A program made the translations under genes and the position numbers. Shown piece by piece: positions 43,163 to 53,299 of a DNA stretch of 64,000 nt. Where the stretch lies: the NCBI RefSeq assembly GCF_009708175.1, contig NZ_WMBB01000010.1:1-64000 (forward strand). Reading direction: 5' to 3'. The notes under the pieces are model-generated. The model did not search any database, was not told the DNA's origin, and saw only the letters and a program-made list of their open reading frames with translations. How positions within the stretch are numbered: position 1 is the first letter of the stretch; every line of letters begins with the position of its first letter. Source of the stretch: Nocardia aurantiaca (lineage in GTDB: Bacteria > Actinomycetota > Actinomycetes > Mycobacteriales > Mycobacteriaceae).

Positions 43163-44737
43163 GTGACCAGCAGACTCATCCTGTGGGCGCTGCGGGCGCC
43201 GGGAGGTCTATCCGCTGTCGTCATGGCGTGCAATCTCAGCGGCCTCGCGGTGATCACCACCGAACTGTTCCTGAGCGGTTTCCTGAGCAGGCTCGGATCG
43301 GACTGGATGACCGCCTTCACCCAGGTGTCGATCTATCCGGCCCTCGGCGCACTGGTCGGCATCATGCTCGCGGTGCGGGACCGGCGCCACTACTTCAGCT
43401 GGCTCGACCAGCGGCGGCCGCCCACCGAACGCGAGGCGACACGGCTGCTGCGCCTGCCGATCGCGATCACCGGACGGGCGCTGGCCATCTGGCTGCCGGG
43501 CGTGTTCGTGGCGGCCGCCGTCTTCGCGCACGCCACCGAGGAGCGCAGTTTTCCGGTGGTGCTGTCCATGTTCACGCTGGGCGGGCTGGAGTCGGCGGCG
43601 TTGACCTATCTGATCGTGGACCGGCTCATCCGGCCGACCATTCCGGTGGTGGCCGAGGTGCTGGACGAGACCGCCCACTGGAGCAATACCGTGCTGGCCC
43701 GGGTGCTGGTCACCTTCGCGGTGGCGGGCGCGGTACCGCTGTTCATGTTGATCACCGTGCTGGCGGACCCGTCCACCGCTGCCCAGGATCGCATTCGAAC
43801 CGGCATCTACATGGCCATCGTCGGTCTGTCCGCGGGCGCGGTGGCGACGGCGGCGCTGGCCCGCGCGGTGGCCACGCCCATGCACACCCTGCGCGACGCG
43901 CTGGACCGGATCGCCCACGGCGATCTCGAGGCCCGGGTGACCATCAACAGCACCAGCGAGATCGGGCGGCTCGAGCACTCGGTGAACGAGCTGGCCGCCA
44001 ATCTCAGTGAGCGCGAACGCATGCGGACCGTCTTCGGCCGGCACGTCGGCACCGAGGTGGCCGAGCGGGCACTGTCGGGCAGCCCCAGCCTGACCGGCGA
44101 CATGCGGGTGGTGACCGCGCTGTTCGTGGACGTGACCGGGTCGGTCGCCATGGCCACCGAGCTCGCCCCGCACGACTTCGTGGCCAAGCTCAACCGGCTG
44201 TTGTCGATCGTGGTGGCGGCCACCGAGGACAACCACGGCCTGGTCAACAAGTTCGAAGGCGATGCGGCGCTGTGCATTTTCGGCGCTCCCATCGCGCTCG
44301 ACGACAATGCCACCCCGGCTCTGAAGGCCGCCCGCCGCATTCGCGACGAGGTGGCCGCGCTGGGCGAACTCGAGGTCGGGATCGGCATCGCCCGCGGGCT
44401 GGTCTTCGCCGGCGATGTCGGCACCGACACCCGGCTGGAGTTCACCGTCATCGGCGACGCCGTCAACGAGGCCGCCCGTCTCACCACCGAGGCCAAAAAG
44501 GTGCCGCGCCGGATCCTGGCGAGTCAGGCCGTCATAGACGCCGCCTCCGACTCCGAGCGCACACAGTGGACCCTGCACGACACTCTCCACCTCCGCGGCC
44601 GCAAGGAACCCACACCGGGCTGGACCGACATGGCGTCCCCCGCGTCGCCCCACCGCAACGGCACCGCCCCGCAGGCCGCCCCCCGACCGGCCGCACCCCG
44701 ACCGGCGGAGTCCGCCGACCAGGCCGCCGATCGCTAA
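43163..44737 (+). CDS. Membrane-bound class III adenylate cyclase with HAMP domain
   Basis: 524 residues, GTG start. About six membrane helices fill residues 1-230. A HAMP linker (TPMHTLRDALDRIAHGDLEARV, about 235-290) leads to the cyclase catalytic domain: TALFVDVTGSVAMA with a metal-binding Asp, LVNKFEGDAALCIFGAP with the second Asp, and EFTVIGDAVNEAARL. The Pro/Ala-rich tail is disordered. The layout is that of mycobacterial Rv1318c-Rv1320c cyclases, which make cAMP. Confidence 0.93.
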   Translation: MTSRLILWALRAPGGLSAVVMACNLSGLAVITTELFLSGFLSRLGSDWMTAFTQVSIYPALGALVGIMLAVRDRRHYFSWLDQRRPPTEREATRLLRLPIAITGRALAIWLPGVFVAAAVFAHATEERSFPVVLSMFTLGGLESAALTYLIVDRLIRPTIPVVAEVLDETAHWSNTVLARVLVTFAVAGAVPLFMLITVLADPSTAAQDRIRTGIYMAIVGLSAGAVATAALARAVATPMHTLRDALDRIAHGDLEARVTINSTSEIGRLEHSVNELAANLSERERMRTVFGRHVGTEVAERALSGSPSLTGDMRVVTALFVDVTGSVAMATELAPHDFVAKLNRLLSIVVAATEDNHGLVNKFEGDAALCIFGAPIALDDNATPALKAARRIRDEVAALGELEVGIGIARGLVFAGDVGTDTRLEFTVIGDAVNEAARLTTEAKKVPRRILASQAVIDAASDSERTQWTLHDTLHLRGRKEPTPGWTDMASPASPHRNGTAPQAAPRPAAPRPAESADQAADR

Positions 44738-44886
44738 TCATCAACCCGCACAAGGGTCACCCGCGAACGGGACAGGACCTGGCAATATCGTGGGGAAACA
44801 CGTGATCTGAACACGATTCCGGACTGTAGGACCGCGCGATTCCCGAAGCAACGGAATATGCGCGGCGCGTGGAGCGCGCGGCCTGA

Positions 44887-46974
44887 TCAGGCCGTGGGCG
44901 GCGGTAGCAGTCCGGCGCGCACATCCTCGACGGTGGTGACCGGCAGGTCGCACACCGAACCCCGGCAGATATAAGCGGCGGAGGTGTCGCGCACCGGCGG
45001 CCGATCGGACAGCAGCGGCTGGGAATCGAGACCGCCGGAGACGATCACCGACCCGCCCGGGGCGGCGGCGCGGGCGGCGGCCAGCAGGGTTGCGGCCCAA
45101 CCGGATTCACCGTCCGGCCCGTCGACCACCGCCACCTGGATCGGACCGCGGATCGCGGCCTCGGCGACGGCGAGCCAGTGGCCCGCCGAGCGGGGCGCAC
45201 GGGCGAGCAGGACCGCGCCGCGGGTGAGGGTGTGCTCGGCGAGCTGCCGGTAGCGGGCGGCCCGGTCCGGGTCGCTGAGGGCCGCGGCGGTGAGCAGCGC
45301 CTCGGCGAGAACCGAAGTGCCGGACGGGGTTGCGCCGTCCACCGGATCGCGCGGCCGGGTCAGCAGGGTCTCGGCGTCGTCGGCGGTGTCGAACCAGCTG
45401 CCGGGAGTTTCCGGATCGGCGAAGTGGGTGACGGCGGTATCCAGCAGGCGCTGCGCCTGGGCCAGCCAGTCGCCGTCGGCGGTCTGGTGCAGGGCGAGCA
45501 GGCCCAGGGCCAGCCAGGCGTAGTCCTCGAGCACACCCGTGGCCGCGCCGGGTACGCCCCCCAGGGAGGCGCGGCAAACCCTGCCGTCGGTCACATGGGT
45601 GTCGAGCAGATAGCGGGCGCAGCGGGCGGCGGCGGCGATCCACTCCGGATATCCGAGTGCCGCACCGGCTTCCGCGAGCGCCACCACGGCCATGCCGTTC
45701 CAGGCGGTGACCACCTTGTCGTCGCGCTCCGGCTGGGGACGGCGGGAGCGGGCGGTGGACAGGCTCGCCCGGATCGCTTCGAACCGTTCGTAGTCGGCCG
45801 GTGCGGGATCGGCGTAGCGGGTCAGCACCGAGGTTCCGTGCTCGAAGGTGCCCGCCGTGGTGACACCGAAAAGCTCTGCGGCCCAAGCACCGTCGAGCGC
45901 GCCGAGCACGCCGTTGAGTTCGGCTGGCGTCCACACATAGGTGGCGCCTTCCAGGCCCGGCCCGCCCGGTTCGAGGTGGGTGTCCGCGTCCAGCGCCGAG
46001 GCGAAGGCGCCCTGCTCGGTGCCGAGATCCGTCAGCAGGAATCGCGCGGTCTCGCGAGTCACCCGCAGCGCCAACGGTTCCCGCGCGCCCGTCGCGCGCT
46101 CACCGGCCGATTCGCCGAAGCCGCGCCGCGCCAGGTGCGCGTACACCCGCAGCAGCTGGGCATTGTCGTAGAGCATCTTCTCGAAGTGCGGAACCACCCA
46201 CGCCGCATCCACCGCGTACCGGGCGAACCCGCCTCGCAGCTGGTCGTAGATGCCGCCGCGCGCCATGGACTCGCAGGTGAACGAAACGGTCTGCAGCACA
46301 GTCGGGTTGCCGGTCAGCTCATAGTGCCGCAGCAGGCCCTCGAGCAATGCCGACGGCGGAAACTTGGGCGCGCCGCCGAACCCGCCGTGCCGCTCATCCA
46401 CATCCTTGCGCACCGTGTCGACCGCGTGCTCGAGCAGTTCCGGCCCGATCCCGATCTCCGCGTCCGGCAGTCCCGCGGTCTGTTGCCGCAGGGCATCGGC
46501 CACCTGCGCCGCGGCGGTATTCACCTCGTCCCGCCGATTTCGCCAGGTGTCGTTGACCGCAGCCAGCAGCTGCGTGAACGACGGCATCCCGTGCCGGGGC
46601 GTCTTCGGGTAGTAGGTCCCGCAGTAGAACGGCTCCCCTTCCGGCGTCAGGAAGCACGTCATCGGCCACCCGCCCTGCCCCGTCATGGCCACGGTGGCGC
46701 TCATGTACACCGCGTCCAGATCGGGCCGCTCCTCCCGATCCACCTTGATACACACGAAGTTCGCGTTCATGAGCGCCGCGGTGGCCTCGTCCTCGAACGA
46801 CTCGTGCGCCATCACATGGCACCAGTGGCAGCTGGCGTAGCCGATGGACAGCAGAATCGGCACATCCCGCGCGGCCGCCTCCGTCAGCGCATTGGCATCC
46901 CATTCCCGCCAATCCACCGGATTGTCGGCGTGCTGACGCAGATAGGGCGATGTAGCGGTGGCCAATTGGTTCAC
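44887..46974 (-). CDS. DUF255 thioredoxin-fold and six-hairpin glycosidase-like protein (YyaL type)
   Basis: 695 residues from the GTG at 46974. The N-terminal domain has SIGYASCHWCHVMAHESFED, the C-x-x-C thioredoxin-like motif of the family. The rest is an alpha/alpha barrel with HVEHFEKMLYDNAQLL-like (seen as VVPHFEKMLYDNAQLL) and DDYAWLALGLLAL-like elements. Homologues span bacteria to human SPATA20; the activity is not known. It corresponds to Rv1084. Confidence 0.92.
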   Translation of the reverse strand: MNQLATATSPYLRQHADNPVDWREWDANALTEAAARDVPILLSIGYASCHWCHVMAHESFEDEATAALMNANFVCIKVDREERPDLDAVYMSATVAMTGQGGWPMTCFLTPEGEPFYCGTYYPKTPRHGMPSFTQLLAAVNDTWRNRRDEVNTAAAQVADALRQQTAGLPDAEIGIGPELLEHAVDTVRKDVDERHGGFGGAPKFPPSALLEGLLRHYELTGNPTVLQTVSFTCESMARGGIYDQLRGGFARYAVDAAWVVPHFEKMLYDNAQLLRVYAHLARRGFGESAGERATGAREPLALRVTRETARFLLTDLGTEQGAFASALDADTHLEPGGPGLEGATYVWTPAELNGVLGALDGAWAAELFGVTTAGTFEHGTSVLTRYADPAPADYERFEAIRASLSTARSRRPQPERDDKVVTAWNGMAVVALAEAGAALGYPEWIAAAARCARYLLDTHVTDGRVCRASLGGVPGAATGVLEDYAWLALGLLALHQTADGDWLAQAQRLLDTAVTHFADPETPGSWFDTADDAETLLTRPRDPVDGATPSGTSVLAEALLTAAALSDPDRAARYRQLAEHTLTRGAVLLARAPRSAGHWLAVAEAAIRGPIQVAVVDGPDGESGWAATLLAAARAAAPGGSVIVSGGLDSQPLLSDRPPVRDTSAAYICRGSVCDLPVTTVEDVRAGLLPPPTA

Positions 46975-47052
46975 GCTTCCAGGCTCCCACACCCAGGAAG
47001 CGCACAACTCGATCACACACGCCCTCGGCGGTCTGTGAACCAGCTTCCACGG

Positions 47053-47832
47053 TCAGCCGCGCACGTGGAGCCCGAAACTTGTGCGGCCCGCGGGCTCGAG
47101 TCCTTCCTTCAGGTGCAGCGAGGGAATCTCGTAGTCACCGAAGTTCTGCCGCCGGAACGCGATCGGCTCGGTCGAGTCCAGAGTGAGCAGGCGTTGCTCC
47201 CAAGCTTCGGCGACGTCTCGGTAGTCCTCGTCGGTCATCCGGTCGGTGCCGTACAGCACGAACGGCGGCAGCACCTCGATGCCCGGGTAGTAGAGGATGC
47301 CGTGCTGGATCGGGAACAGCAGATCCTCGATGGGGCCGTTGATTCCACGAGCGGCGTAGTGCGACCGCGGGCCGCCGACGGTCACCGACAGCAGAGCCTT
47401 CCGGCCCGCGAGGGTGCCTTCGCCGAAGCGCTCGCCGTACTTGACGTCGTCGTGTTCGCCGACGCCGTAGGCGAAGCGGTAGGTGAACACGCGGTCCACC
47501 CAGCCTTTGAGGATCGCGGGCATCGTGTACCACCACAGCGGGAACTGGAAGATGATCGTGTCGGCCCACAGCAGCTTCTCCTGCTCGGCCAGTACGTCCG
47601 GGGTGAGCGTCCCGGCGTCGAAGGCCCGGCCCGAGTCGAGGGCGACCTTCAGCGGACTCGAGGCGTGAGGGCCGTAATCCGCGGCGTCCACGACCGCCTT
47701 CCAGTTCATCGCGTACAGATCGCTCACCCGTACCTCATGCCCAGCGGTCCGCAAGGTGGACACCGCGAGGTCCTTCAGCGAGCTATTGAGCGACTTCGGC
47801 TCCGGGTGGGCGTAGACGATCAACGTCTTCAT
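47053..47832 (-). CDS. NAD(P)H quinone oxidoreductase-like flavoprotein
   Basis: 259 residues in a flavodoxin-like fold: VYAHPEPKSLNSSLKDLA at the start binds FMN or FAD phosphate, and FQFPLWWYTMPAILKGWVDRVF with VTVGGPR lie over the isoalloxazine. This is the family of NQO1, MdaB and YwrO, two-electron reductases of quinones. Divergent from an XRE-type regulator 138 bases away, a common pairing that suggests induction by electrophiles or quinones. Confidence 0.9.
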   Translation of the reverse strand: MKTLIVYAHPEPKSLNSSLKDLAVSTLRTAGHEVRVSDLYAMNWKAVVDAADYGPHASSPLKVALDSGRAFDAGTLTPDVLAEQEKLLWADTIIFQFPLWWYTMPAILKGWVDRVFTYRFAYGVGEHDDVKYGERFGEGTLAGRKALLSVTVGGPRSHYAARGINGPIEDLLFPIQHGILYYPGIEVLPPFVLYGTDRMTDEDYRDVAEAWEQRLLTLDSTEPIAFRRQNFGDYEIPSLHLKEGLEPAGRTSFGLHVRG

Positions 47833-47970
47833 CAGAACTCCTTCGGATCGGGTGCCTTCGATCCTGGGCGCCCCGGCGCCCGGCGTTCAGGGGCTCCTCC
47901 TCCGTCGGACGGGACTTCCTGGTAACAGCAGGACCACCTTCACGGGCACCACCGCGGCCATACTGGCGGC

Positions 47971-48819
47971 ATGGACGATCTCGCGGGCTTCCTGCGGACC
48001 CGGCGTTCCCGTGTCGACCCGGCGGCCGCCGGCATCCCCACCGACAGACACCGGCGGGTCGAAGGGCTGCGCCGTGAAGAGGTCGCGCATCTGTCCGGAG
48101 TCAGCGTCGACTACTACGTACGCCTCGAGCAGGGCCGCGCTACCCAGCCCTCCGAGCAGGTCCTCGACGCGCTCGCCCGCGTCCTGGGCCTCGACGAGAC
48201 CGAACGCGAGCACCTCTACCGGCTCGCCCGGCAGCGCCGCCGACGCGCGAAGGCGCCGGGCGGGCGAGTCCGGCCGGAGTTGCTGCGTGTCCTCGACCTG
48301 GTCGCCGATGCCCCCGCGCTGATCATGGACCACCGCCTGGACGTGGTCGCCGGGAACCGCCTCGCCGGACTCCTCTACGGCCGTTCGATACCGGGCCTGA
48401 ACACCGCCCGGCACATCTTCCTCGAGGAAGCCGAGCGCGGCCTGTACGCGGACTGGGAGAAATGCACACTCGACGTGGTCGGCCACCTGCGCCTGGCCGC
48501 CGGCAAATATCCAGAGGACCCCCGCCTGGCCTCGCTCATCGGTGAGCTGGCGATGGGCAGCGAGCGCTTCCGCCGCCTCTGGGCCCGCGCGGATGTGCGC
48601 GCCCGCACACATGGCTGCAAGGCATACCGCCACCCCCTGGTCGGCCTGCTGGAATTGCATCAGGAGAACTTCGCACTACCGGACGAATCAGGCATGGAGC
48701 TCATAGTGCTATCCGCGGCCCCCGGCAGCCCAGCCGAGGACGGGCTGCGCCTGCTCGCGGGCCTGGGCACGAACAGCGGTGACACCCATCCCACAATGAA
48801 CGCTCAGGTCCATGAGTAG
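47971..48819 (+). CDS. XRE-family regulator with MmyB-like ligand-binding domain
   Basis: 282 residues. The helix-turn-helix is RVEGLRREEVAHLSGVSVDYYVRLEQGRATQPS (about 30-62). The C-terminal part, LMDH-like (IMDHRLDVVAGNRLAGLLYG) with YPEDPRLASLIGELAM, is the MmyB ligand-binding type. It likely controls the divergent quinone reductase gene. Confidence 0.9.
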   Translation: MDDLAGFLRTRRSRVDPAAAGIPTDRHRRVEGLRREEVAHLSGVSVDYYVRLEQGRATQPSEQVLDALARVLGLDETEREHLYRLARQRRRRAKAPGGRVRPELLRVLDLVADAPALIMDHRLDVVAGNRLAGLLYGRSIPGLNTARHIFLEEAERGLYADWEKCTLDVVGHLRLAAGKYPEDPRLASLIGELAMGSERFRRLWARADVRARTHGCKAYRHPLVGLLELHQENFALPDESGMELIVLSAAPGSPAEDGLRLLAGLGTNSGDTHPTMNAQVHE

Positions 48820-48896
48820 CTCAATGACGCCCTTTCACCAGCCAGGAATGCCACGACGCTGACGGCTTGTACGCGATGATGGCCCTCATTCGCAGG

Positions 48897-49547
48897 TCAT
48901 ATCCCCTCAGCCCGGCTGACCGTGGGAGCCCGCCTCGAGGGTCACGCGGATTACCGACTGGCGCCCGAGCACCCTTTCCCCGCGGCCGTCGACGACGGGC
49001 TCGCGGCCTATCGCGAACTGCTGGCGGCGGGTACCGACCCACGGGACCTCGTCATGGCGGGTGACTCCGCCGGTGGCGGCTCGAGCATCGCCACGCTGCT
49101 CGCGGCCCGGGAGGCCGGGCTGCCGCAACCAGCCGCCGTGGTCGTCTTCTCCCCCTGGGTCGATCTCACCCTCACCGGAGGAAGCATGCGTTCAAAGGAG
49201 GGCGCCGACCCCATTTTCACCGAGGCCGACGTGCGCGCCTACGCCGATCTCTACGTCGGTGCGGGCGACCGGGCGCAGCCACTGGCCAGCCCGGTGTTCG
49301 CCGACCTCACCGGACTGCCCCCACTGCTCGTGCAGGTCGGGGCAAACGAGGTGCTGCTCGACGACGCGGTCCGGCTGGCCGGCCGCGCGGGCGCCGACGA
49401 CGTCGAGGTCACGCTCGACATCGGGCCCTCCCCCACGTGTTCCAGCACCAGTACGGCCGCCTCGACGAGGCGGACGCCGCCCTCGACCGCGCCGCTCGCT
49501 TCCTCACCGCCCATGTGGGCGCCGACCGTCTCGAAGCGGTCCGCTGA
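48897..49547 (+). pseudogene. Truncated and frameshifted alpha/beta-hydrolase (HSL/LipI-like esterase)
   Basis: DYRLAPEHPFPAAVDDG, MAGDSAGGGSS (nucleophile Ser) and FSPWVDLTLTG are unmistakable hormone-sensitive-lipase family segments. The N-terminal third with the HGGG oxyanion motif is missing. Near 49430 the frame breaks: the continuation HVFQHQYGRLDEADAAL...FLTAHVGADRLEAVR is read in a second frame and stops at 49545-49547. The catalytic His is thus out of frame. The gene is non-functional. Confidence 0.85.
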
Positions 49548-49842
49548 CGCCGTCCCCAAGCGGCCTCCACGTGATGTCGGCGACGCTCGCGGGTGCGCCA
49601 TCGCCGACTCACGTTCGGCTTAGGTCTCCGGCAGTCGACCATCCGCTATTTACTGAACACAGCCGCGCACACAGTTGAGGGGGAGGCACAGGAGCGCACG
49701 TGATCATCACACGATTTCAGCGCAACCACATCTAACGGGAATCAGCTCCGCCATGTTATTGACATGCCGCTAATAACTGTTCGAGAATTGGAAAGCGGCT
49801 GTGCCTGTCGCGTTGTGCAACCTCAATGGGGAGGCGTCCGCG

Positions 49843-50784
49843 ATGTACAACCGATTTCGGTGGATACGCGATGACGCGTGGCGTTTCGTCGGTGCGGTAC
49901 GCGCGCCGACGCGGGGCCGTGGCGAGCAGCGGGCCCCGGCGCTCGCCCAGGGTGCGTATGTCGAGTTGCCGGGGCGCGGGACGACATTCGCCCGAGTGAC
50001 CGACGGGCCGGCGCAAACGCTTCCGGCGGTGTTGTTGCACGGCTGGACGTGGAACGCTGATATCAATTTCGCGGATGTCATCGAGCCTTTGTCGTGTCAT
50101 CACCGCGTGATCGCGCCCGATGCCCGTATGCACGGGCGCGGAATCCGTACCAGCGGACCGTGGCGGCTGCGCGACGCCTCCGACGATGTCATCGCCCTGC
50201 TCGATGCCTTCGGCATCGAACAGGCCTTGTTCTGCGGATTTTCCATGGGCGGAATGATGGTCGCCGATCTGCTGACCCGATACCCGGATCGGGTCGCGGG
50301 GTACGTGATGCAATCCGCCGCGGCCCACTATCGACAGAGTCCACGTGAACGGGCGGTATGGGTCGCCCTACGCGGCTTGCAACCGCTTGCCGAGCGCGGC
50401 CTGAACATCACCGCGGGGCGGTACTTCAATGCCTCCCTTCCCGGCAATGCCGCGCTGGCGGAGCGCTGGGATTGGCTACAGGCAGAGCTGGGCCGCCAGT
50501 CGCTGCTCGAAATCATCACCGTCGCAGCCGATATCGGGGCGCTGGATCTGCGCCCAACCCTGCGCCGCCCGACCTGCCCGGGCGAATACCATCTGCTGAC
50601 CATGGACCGCGTGTGCCGCCCGTCCATGCAAGCCGATCTGGCCCGCCGACTCGGCGCATCCATTGTGAGCGTCGACGCCGACCACGACTTGCCTGTCACA
50701 GACGCAGCCCGCTACATCGATCTCACGGTCTCCGCGATACGGCGGGTCGCCGCTCAGGCCACCGACCGAACGCGTGCGTCCTAG
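49843..50784 (+). CDS. Alpha/beta-fold hydrolase
   Basis: 313 residues from the ATG at 49843, which has GGGGAGG upstream. Motifs: LLHGWTWNADINF (oxyanion loop), PDARMHGRG, CGFSMGGMM with nucleophile Ser at about 130, and VDADHDLPV with the probable catalytic His. It resembles epoxide-hydrolase or haloperoxidase-type members; the substrate is unknown. It stands alone in the accessory region. Confidence 0.88.
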   Translation: MYNRFRWIRDDAWRFVGAVRAPTRGRGEQRAPALAQGAYVELPGRGTTFARVTDGPAQTLPAVLLHGWTWNADINFADVIEPLSCHHRVIAPDARMHGRGIRTSGPWRLRDASDDVIALLDAFGIEQALFCGFSMGGMMVADLLTRYPDRVAGYVMQSAAAHYRQSPRERAVWVALRGLQPLAERGLNITAGRYFNASLPGNAALAERWDWLQAELGRQSLLEIITVAADIGALDLRPTLRRPTCPGEYHLLTMDRVCRPSMQADLARRLGASIVSVDADHDLPVTDAARYIDLTVSAIRRVAAQATDRTRAS

Positions 50785-51127
50785 CCGGTCGTCGATTCGA
50801 GGGCACAGCTCGGCCGCTGGTCGCCGGGTTCTCCGCACCTTGGTCGTCGGCGGTGTCCTCGATCATTCCCCCGCCGAACACGTGCGCCAACCGCGCGGGC
50901 GTCGAACCAGTCAGCGACCGAATCAGGCGGCCGTGCCCTCCACCGGGTGTCGCTGCCGGTCACCGGAGGTATTCCTGCCATCCTCACCACCGAGATCGCG
51001 CAGCCGTACGGCATCGCGGTCAGGCCTTGACGGCGGCGGCTTCTTCAGCGTGGTCGCCGGGTTCCCTTTTGCGGCAAGTGTTTTCGATGCCGCCATCGCG
51101 AGTGCGGCCTGGAACCGACAGGCTCGA
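50785..51127. other. Gene-free interval
   Basis: No supported gene in 343 bases between the alpha/beta hydrolase and the MBL gene. Short open frames are present on both strands but none has a ribosome site or a recognisable motif. It may hold decayed coding sequence. Confidence 0.4.
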
Positions 51128-51946
51128 TCAACCGATCGATGGTGCGAGATACTCCAGCGCATAACCATCGCCGGAGGGGGTTACGCGGGCGATGCCGGGT
51201 GAGTCGAGGTGGGCGCCGGCTACGAAGTGGTGTGGTTGGGTCAGTTGTTCGAGGAGGGCCGCTCGCGCGGCGCGGGCCTGGGACTGGTTGCCGTCGAGTT
51301 CCCAGGACACGTTCGGCTGATCGAATTGGACCGTAGGAACGTGAACGGTGTCGCCCCAGACGAGAAGGTGGCCAGTGCCGCTCCTGACGTCGTAGACGGT
51401 GTGACCGGGTGTGTGGCCCGGCGTCGGGACCGCGGTGATCCAGTCGTTGATCGCGACCTTCTCCGACACGGGTACGACCCGGTCGCGGATCGGCTCGAGC
51501 CGCCCCGTGAACACCGAGGTGTCGCCCGCGCCGATCCAGACGCGCTCGAGTTCGGTGAACGCCTCTGAACCGTCCGGCGTGATCAGGCCGCTGACGTGAT
51601 CTTCATGCTTGTGGGTGATGGCCACATCGGTGACATGCGCGCGGTCGATTCCCGCTTCGTCGAACGCGTCGTAGATCAATCCCATGGTGGGGTCGTGCCA
51701 GGCGTTGGACGCGCCGGTGTCGATGAGAACCGACCGCGTGCCGTCGGTGACGAAGAAGGCGTTGACCGACAGCCGCAAGTTGTCGCCGGCCAGCGGCACA
51801 GCGGCTGGCAGCTCATCGAGCGTGCGCCCATCCTCGCCGCGGAGCCGTGTCGGCGGCATGTCGATGTACCCGTCTCGCAACGAGATCACCCGCAGATCGC
51901 CGAATTCGAACGTGGCATGGTGCTGGCCACTCGAGATCAAACGCAT
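51128..51946 (-). CDS. Metallo-beta-lactamase fold hydrolase
   Basis: 272 residues from the ATG at 51946 with GGAGG upstream (an earlier start at 51979 is less likely). The zinc motif THKHEDHVSG gives H-x-H-x-D-H, followed by PTPGHTPGHTVY and GDTVH for the other ligands. It is of the broad lactonase/hydrolase type and lacks features of true beta-lactamases. Divergent from an XRE-cupin regulator that probably controls it. Confidence 0.9.
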   Translation of the reverse strand: MRLISSGQHHATFEFGDLRVISLRDGYIDMPPTRLRGEDGRTLDELPAAVPLAGDNLRLSVNAFFVTDGTRSVLIDTGASNAWHDPTMGLIYDAFDEAGIDRAHVTDVAITHKHEDHVSGLITPDGSEAFTELERVWIGAGDTSVFTGRLEPIRDRVVPVSEKVAINDWITAVPTPGHTPGHTVYDVRSGTGHLLVWGDTVHVPTVQFDQPNVSWELDGNQSQARAARAALLEQLTQPHHFVAGAHLDSPGIARVTPSGDGYALEYLAPSIG

Positions 51947-51977
51947 GGAACCTCCGTCGTGCTGGCGCATATCGCGC

Positions 51978-52020
51978 ATCTCCTATCGAAGACAATCTCT
52001 ACTTTAGGAGAAATCTACAC
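51978..52020. promoter_or_regulatory. Repeats between MBL hydrolase and XRE-cupin genes
   Basis: TCTCCTA (51978-51984) and TAGGAGA (52004-52010) are an inverted repeat. Overlapping it, AATCTCTACT (51993-52002) and AATCTACACT (52011-52020) are near-identical direct repeats 18 bases apart. The region is AT-rich for this genome. It is a plausible operator for the divergent regulator. Confidence 0.45.
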
Positions 52021-52053
52021 TATGGGCAGCAAGGTACCCATCGATCGAGGAGC

Positions 52054-52665
52054 ATGGTGGTCGAGCGAGACGGAAACGTGGCTGAACCACAGCACGGTGA
52101 CGACCTGGCCGGCGCATTCGGCGCTAACGTGCGGCGACGCCGCGAGGAGGCGGGCCTGACGCTGGAGCAGCTGTCGGCACAGTCGTCGGTCAGCCGGGCG
52201 ATGCTGTCCAAGGTCGAACGCGGTGAGAAGAGCCCGACGATCGGCGTCGCGTCCAAGATCGCCCACGCGCTCGACGCGTCGCTCTCGGACCTGATCGGTG
52301 GGGCGACTGCTGCCGCGTCCGGCGTGGCCGTTGTCCTGCGCAAGAACGATCGCCCTGTTTTCCGTGACCCGGAAACCGGCTTCGAGCGGCACATTGTGTC
52401 AGCGGCCCCGGGCGCGGGCGGAGCCGAGATGGTCGTCCACTATCTCCCCGCACAGGTCTCTACCGGGCTGCTGCCCGCGTATCCGCCGGGTACGGAGAAA
52501 CAACTCATGGTGCTCGAAGGCACCCTCACCGTCGCGATCGGCGGAATCAGCGAGACGCTGAACACAGGCGACTCCCTGTTCTTCCAGGCCGACGCGGATC
52601 ACGGCTTCGCCAACCGAACCAACGGTCCCTGCGAATACATCATGGTCATCTCGCGCAGAACCTGA
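52054..52665 (+). CDS. XRE-family regulator with C-terminal cupin domain
   Basis: About 203 residues. The start is the ATG at 52054 or the GTG at 52057, the latter better spaced from GAGGAG. The helix-turn-helix is LTLEQLSAQSSVSRAMLSKVERGEKSPT; the cupin part has PPGTEKQLMVLEGTLTVAIGG and LFFQADADHGFANR. This layout is common in regulators of small catabolic operons. Divergent from the MBL hydrolase. Confidence 0.9.
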   Translation: MVVERDGNVAEPQHGDDLAGAFGANVRRRREEAGLTLEQLSAQSSVSRAMLSKVERGEKSPTIGVASKIAHALDASLSDLIGGATAAASGVAVVLRKNDRPVFRDPETGFERHIVSAAPGAGGAEMVVHYLPAQVSTGLLPAYPPGTEKQLMVLEGTLTVAIGGISETLNTGDSLFFQADADHGFANRTNGPCEYIMVISRRT

Positions 52666-53299
52666 ATGGCCCAGATCCGAATAGCCGAGCACTGTTTCGA
52701 ACTGCTCCCACTCGTCGCTGGTTGTCAACCTAACGTGTCTGGTTGCCATCCGGGCTTCAGCAAGATCGACGAAACGCGCTGTAGTGGTTCCCCTGCTTGT
52801 CTTCGAATGGCTGATCAGGCAGGGCAAGATTCCTCTGTCGATAGTGCCACACCAGGAAACGCGATTCACCTGCCCACCTCGCTTCGTCTGTCAGCATCCC
52901 TCAGGAATCGAAGGCTCTCCTCGCGCGCATCCGGGGCTCGAAGCGGCCAGAGCGGGCGCGGCCGGCAGCGGCCCTGACACCAGTCTCGAGTAGCCGCGCT
53001 GACCGAACCGGCCGTCGCGGGACAGGCGACCTTCAGGTGGCTGTATCGATTCGGGGCCGACCGAACATACCGTTGCATGATGACCGTGCAGCGCTCCTCG
53101 CTCGGAGATCAACTCGGCTGCTCTGCGGCCTTTCGGTGCATTGTGTAATGAGCCATCTCCCAGGCGTTTCGAGCTGGTTGGCAGTCATCTCGTCGCGTGA
53201 ACCACGTCCGGGATCCCAGTCGTCGGCTGGCCCGCGACCTGTGGGTTCGTGCTGAAAGTTGGGATCGGTAGGAGGCGCGCGCGGCGTCTACTAACTCCC
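52666..53299. other. Gene-free interval with accessory-region repeats
   Basis: 634 bases without a supported gene. Frames on both strands of up to 100 codons exist but lack ribosome sites and recognisable motifs. At 52942-52972 it holds CGGCCAGAGCGGGCGCGGCC, which recurs near 58160, and at 52991-53015 CCGCGCTGACCGAACCGGCC, which recurs near 56893 (repeat family 3). Confidence 0.45.

Noticed and set aside
52399..52869. 156-codon minus-strand ORF next to the XRE-cupin gene
   Set aside because: Its second half is antisense to the cupin domain, and the first half has no recognisable motif or ribosome site.
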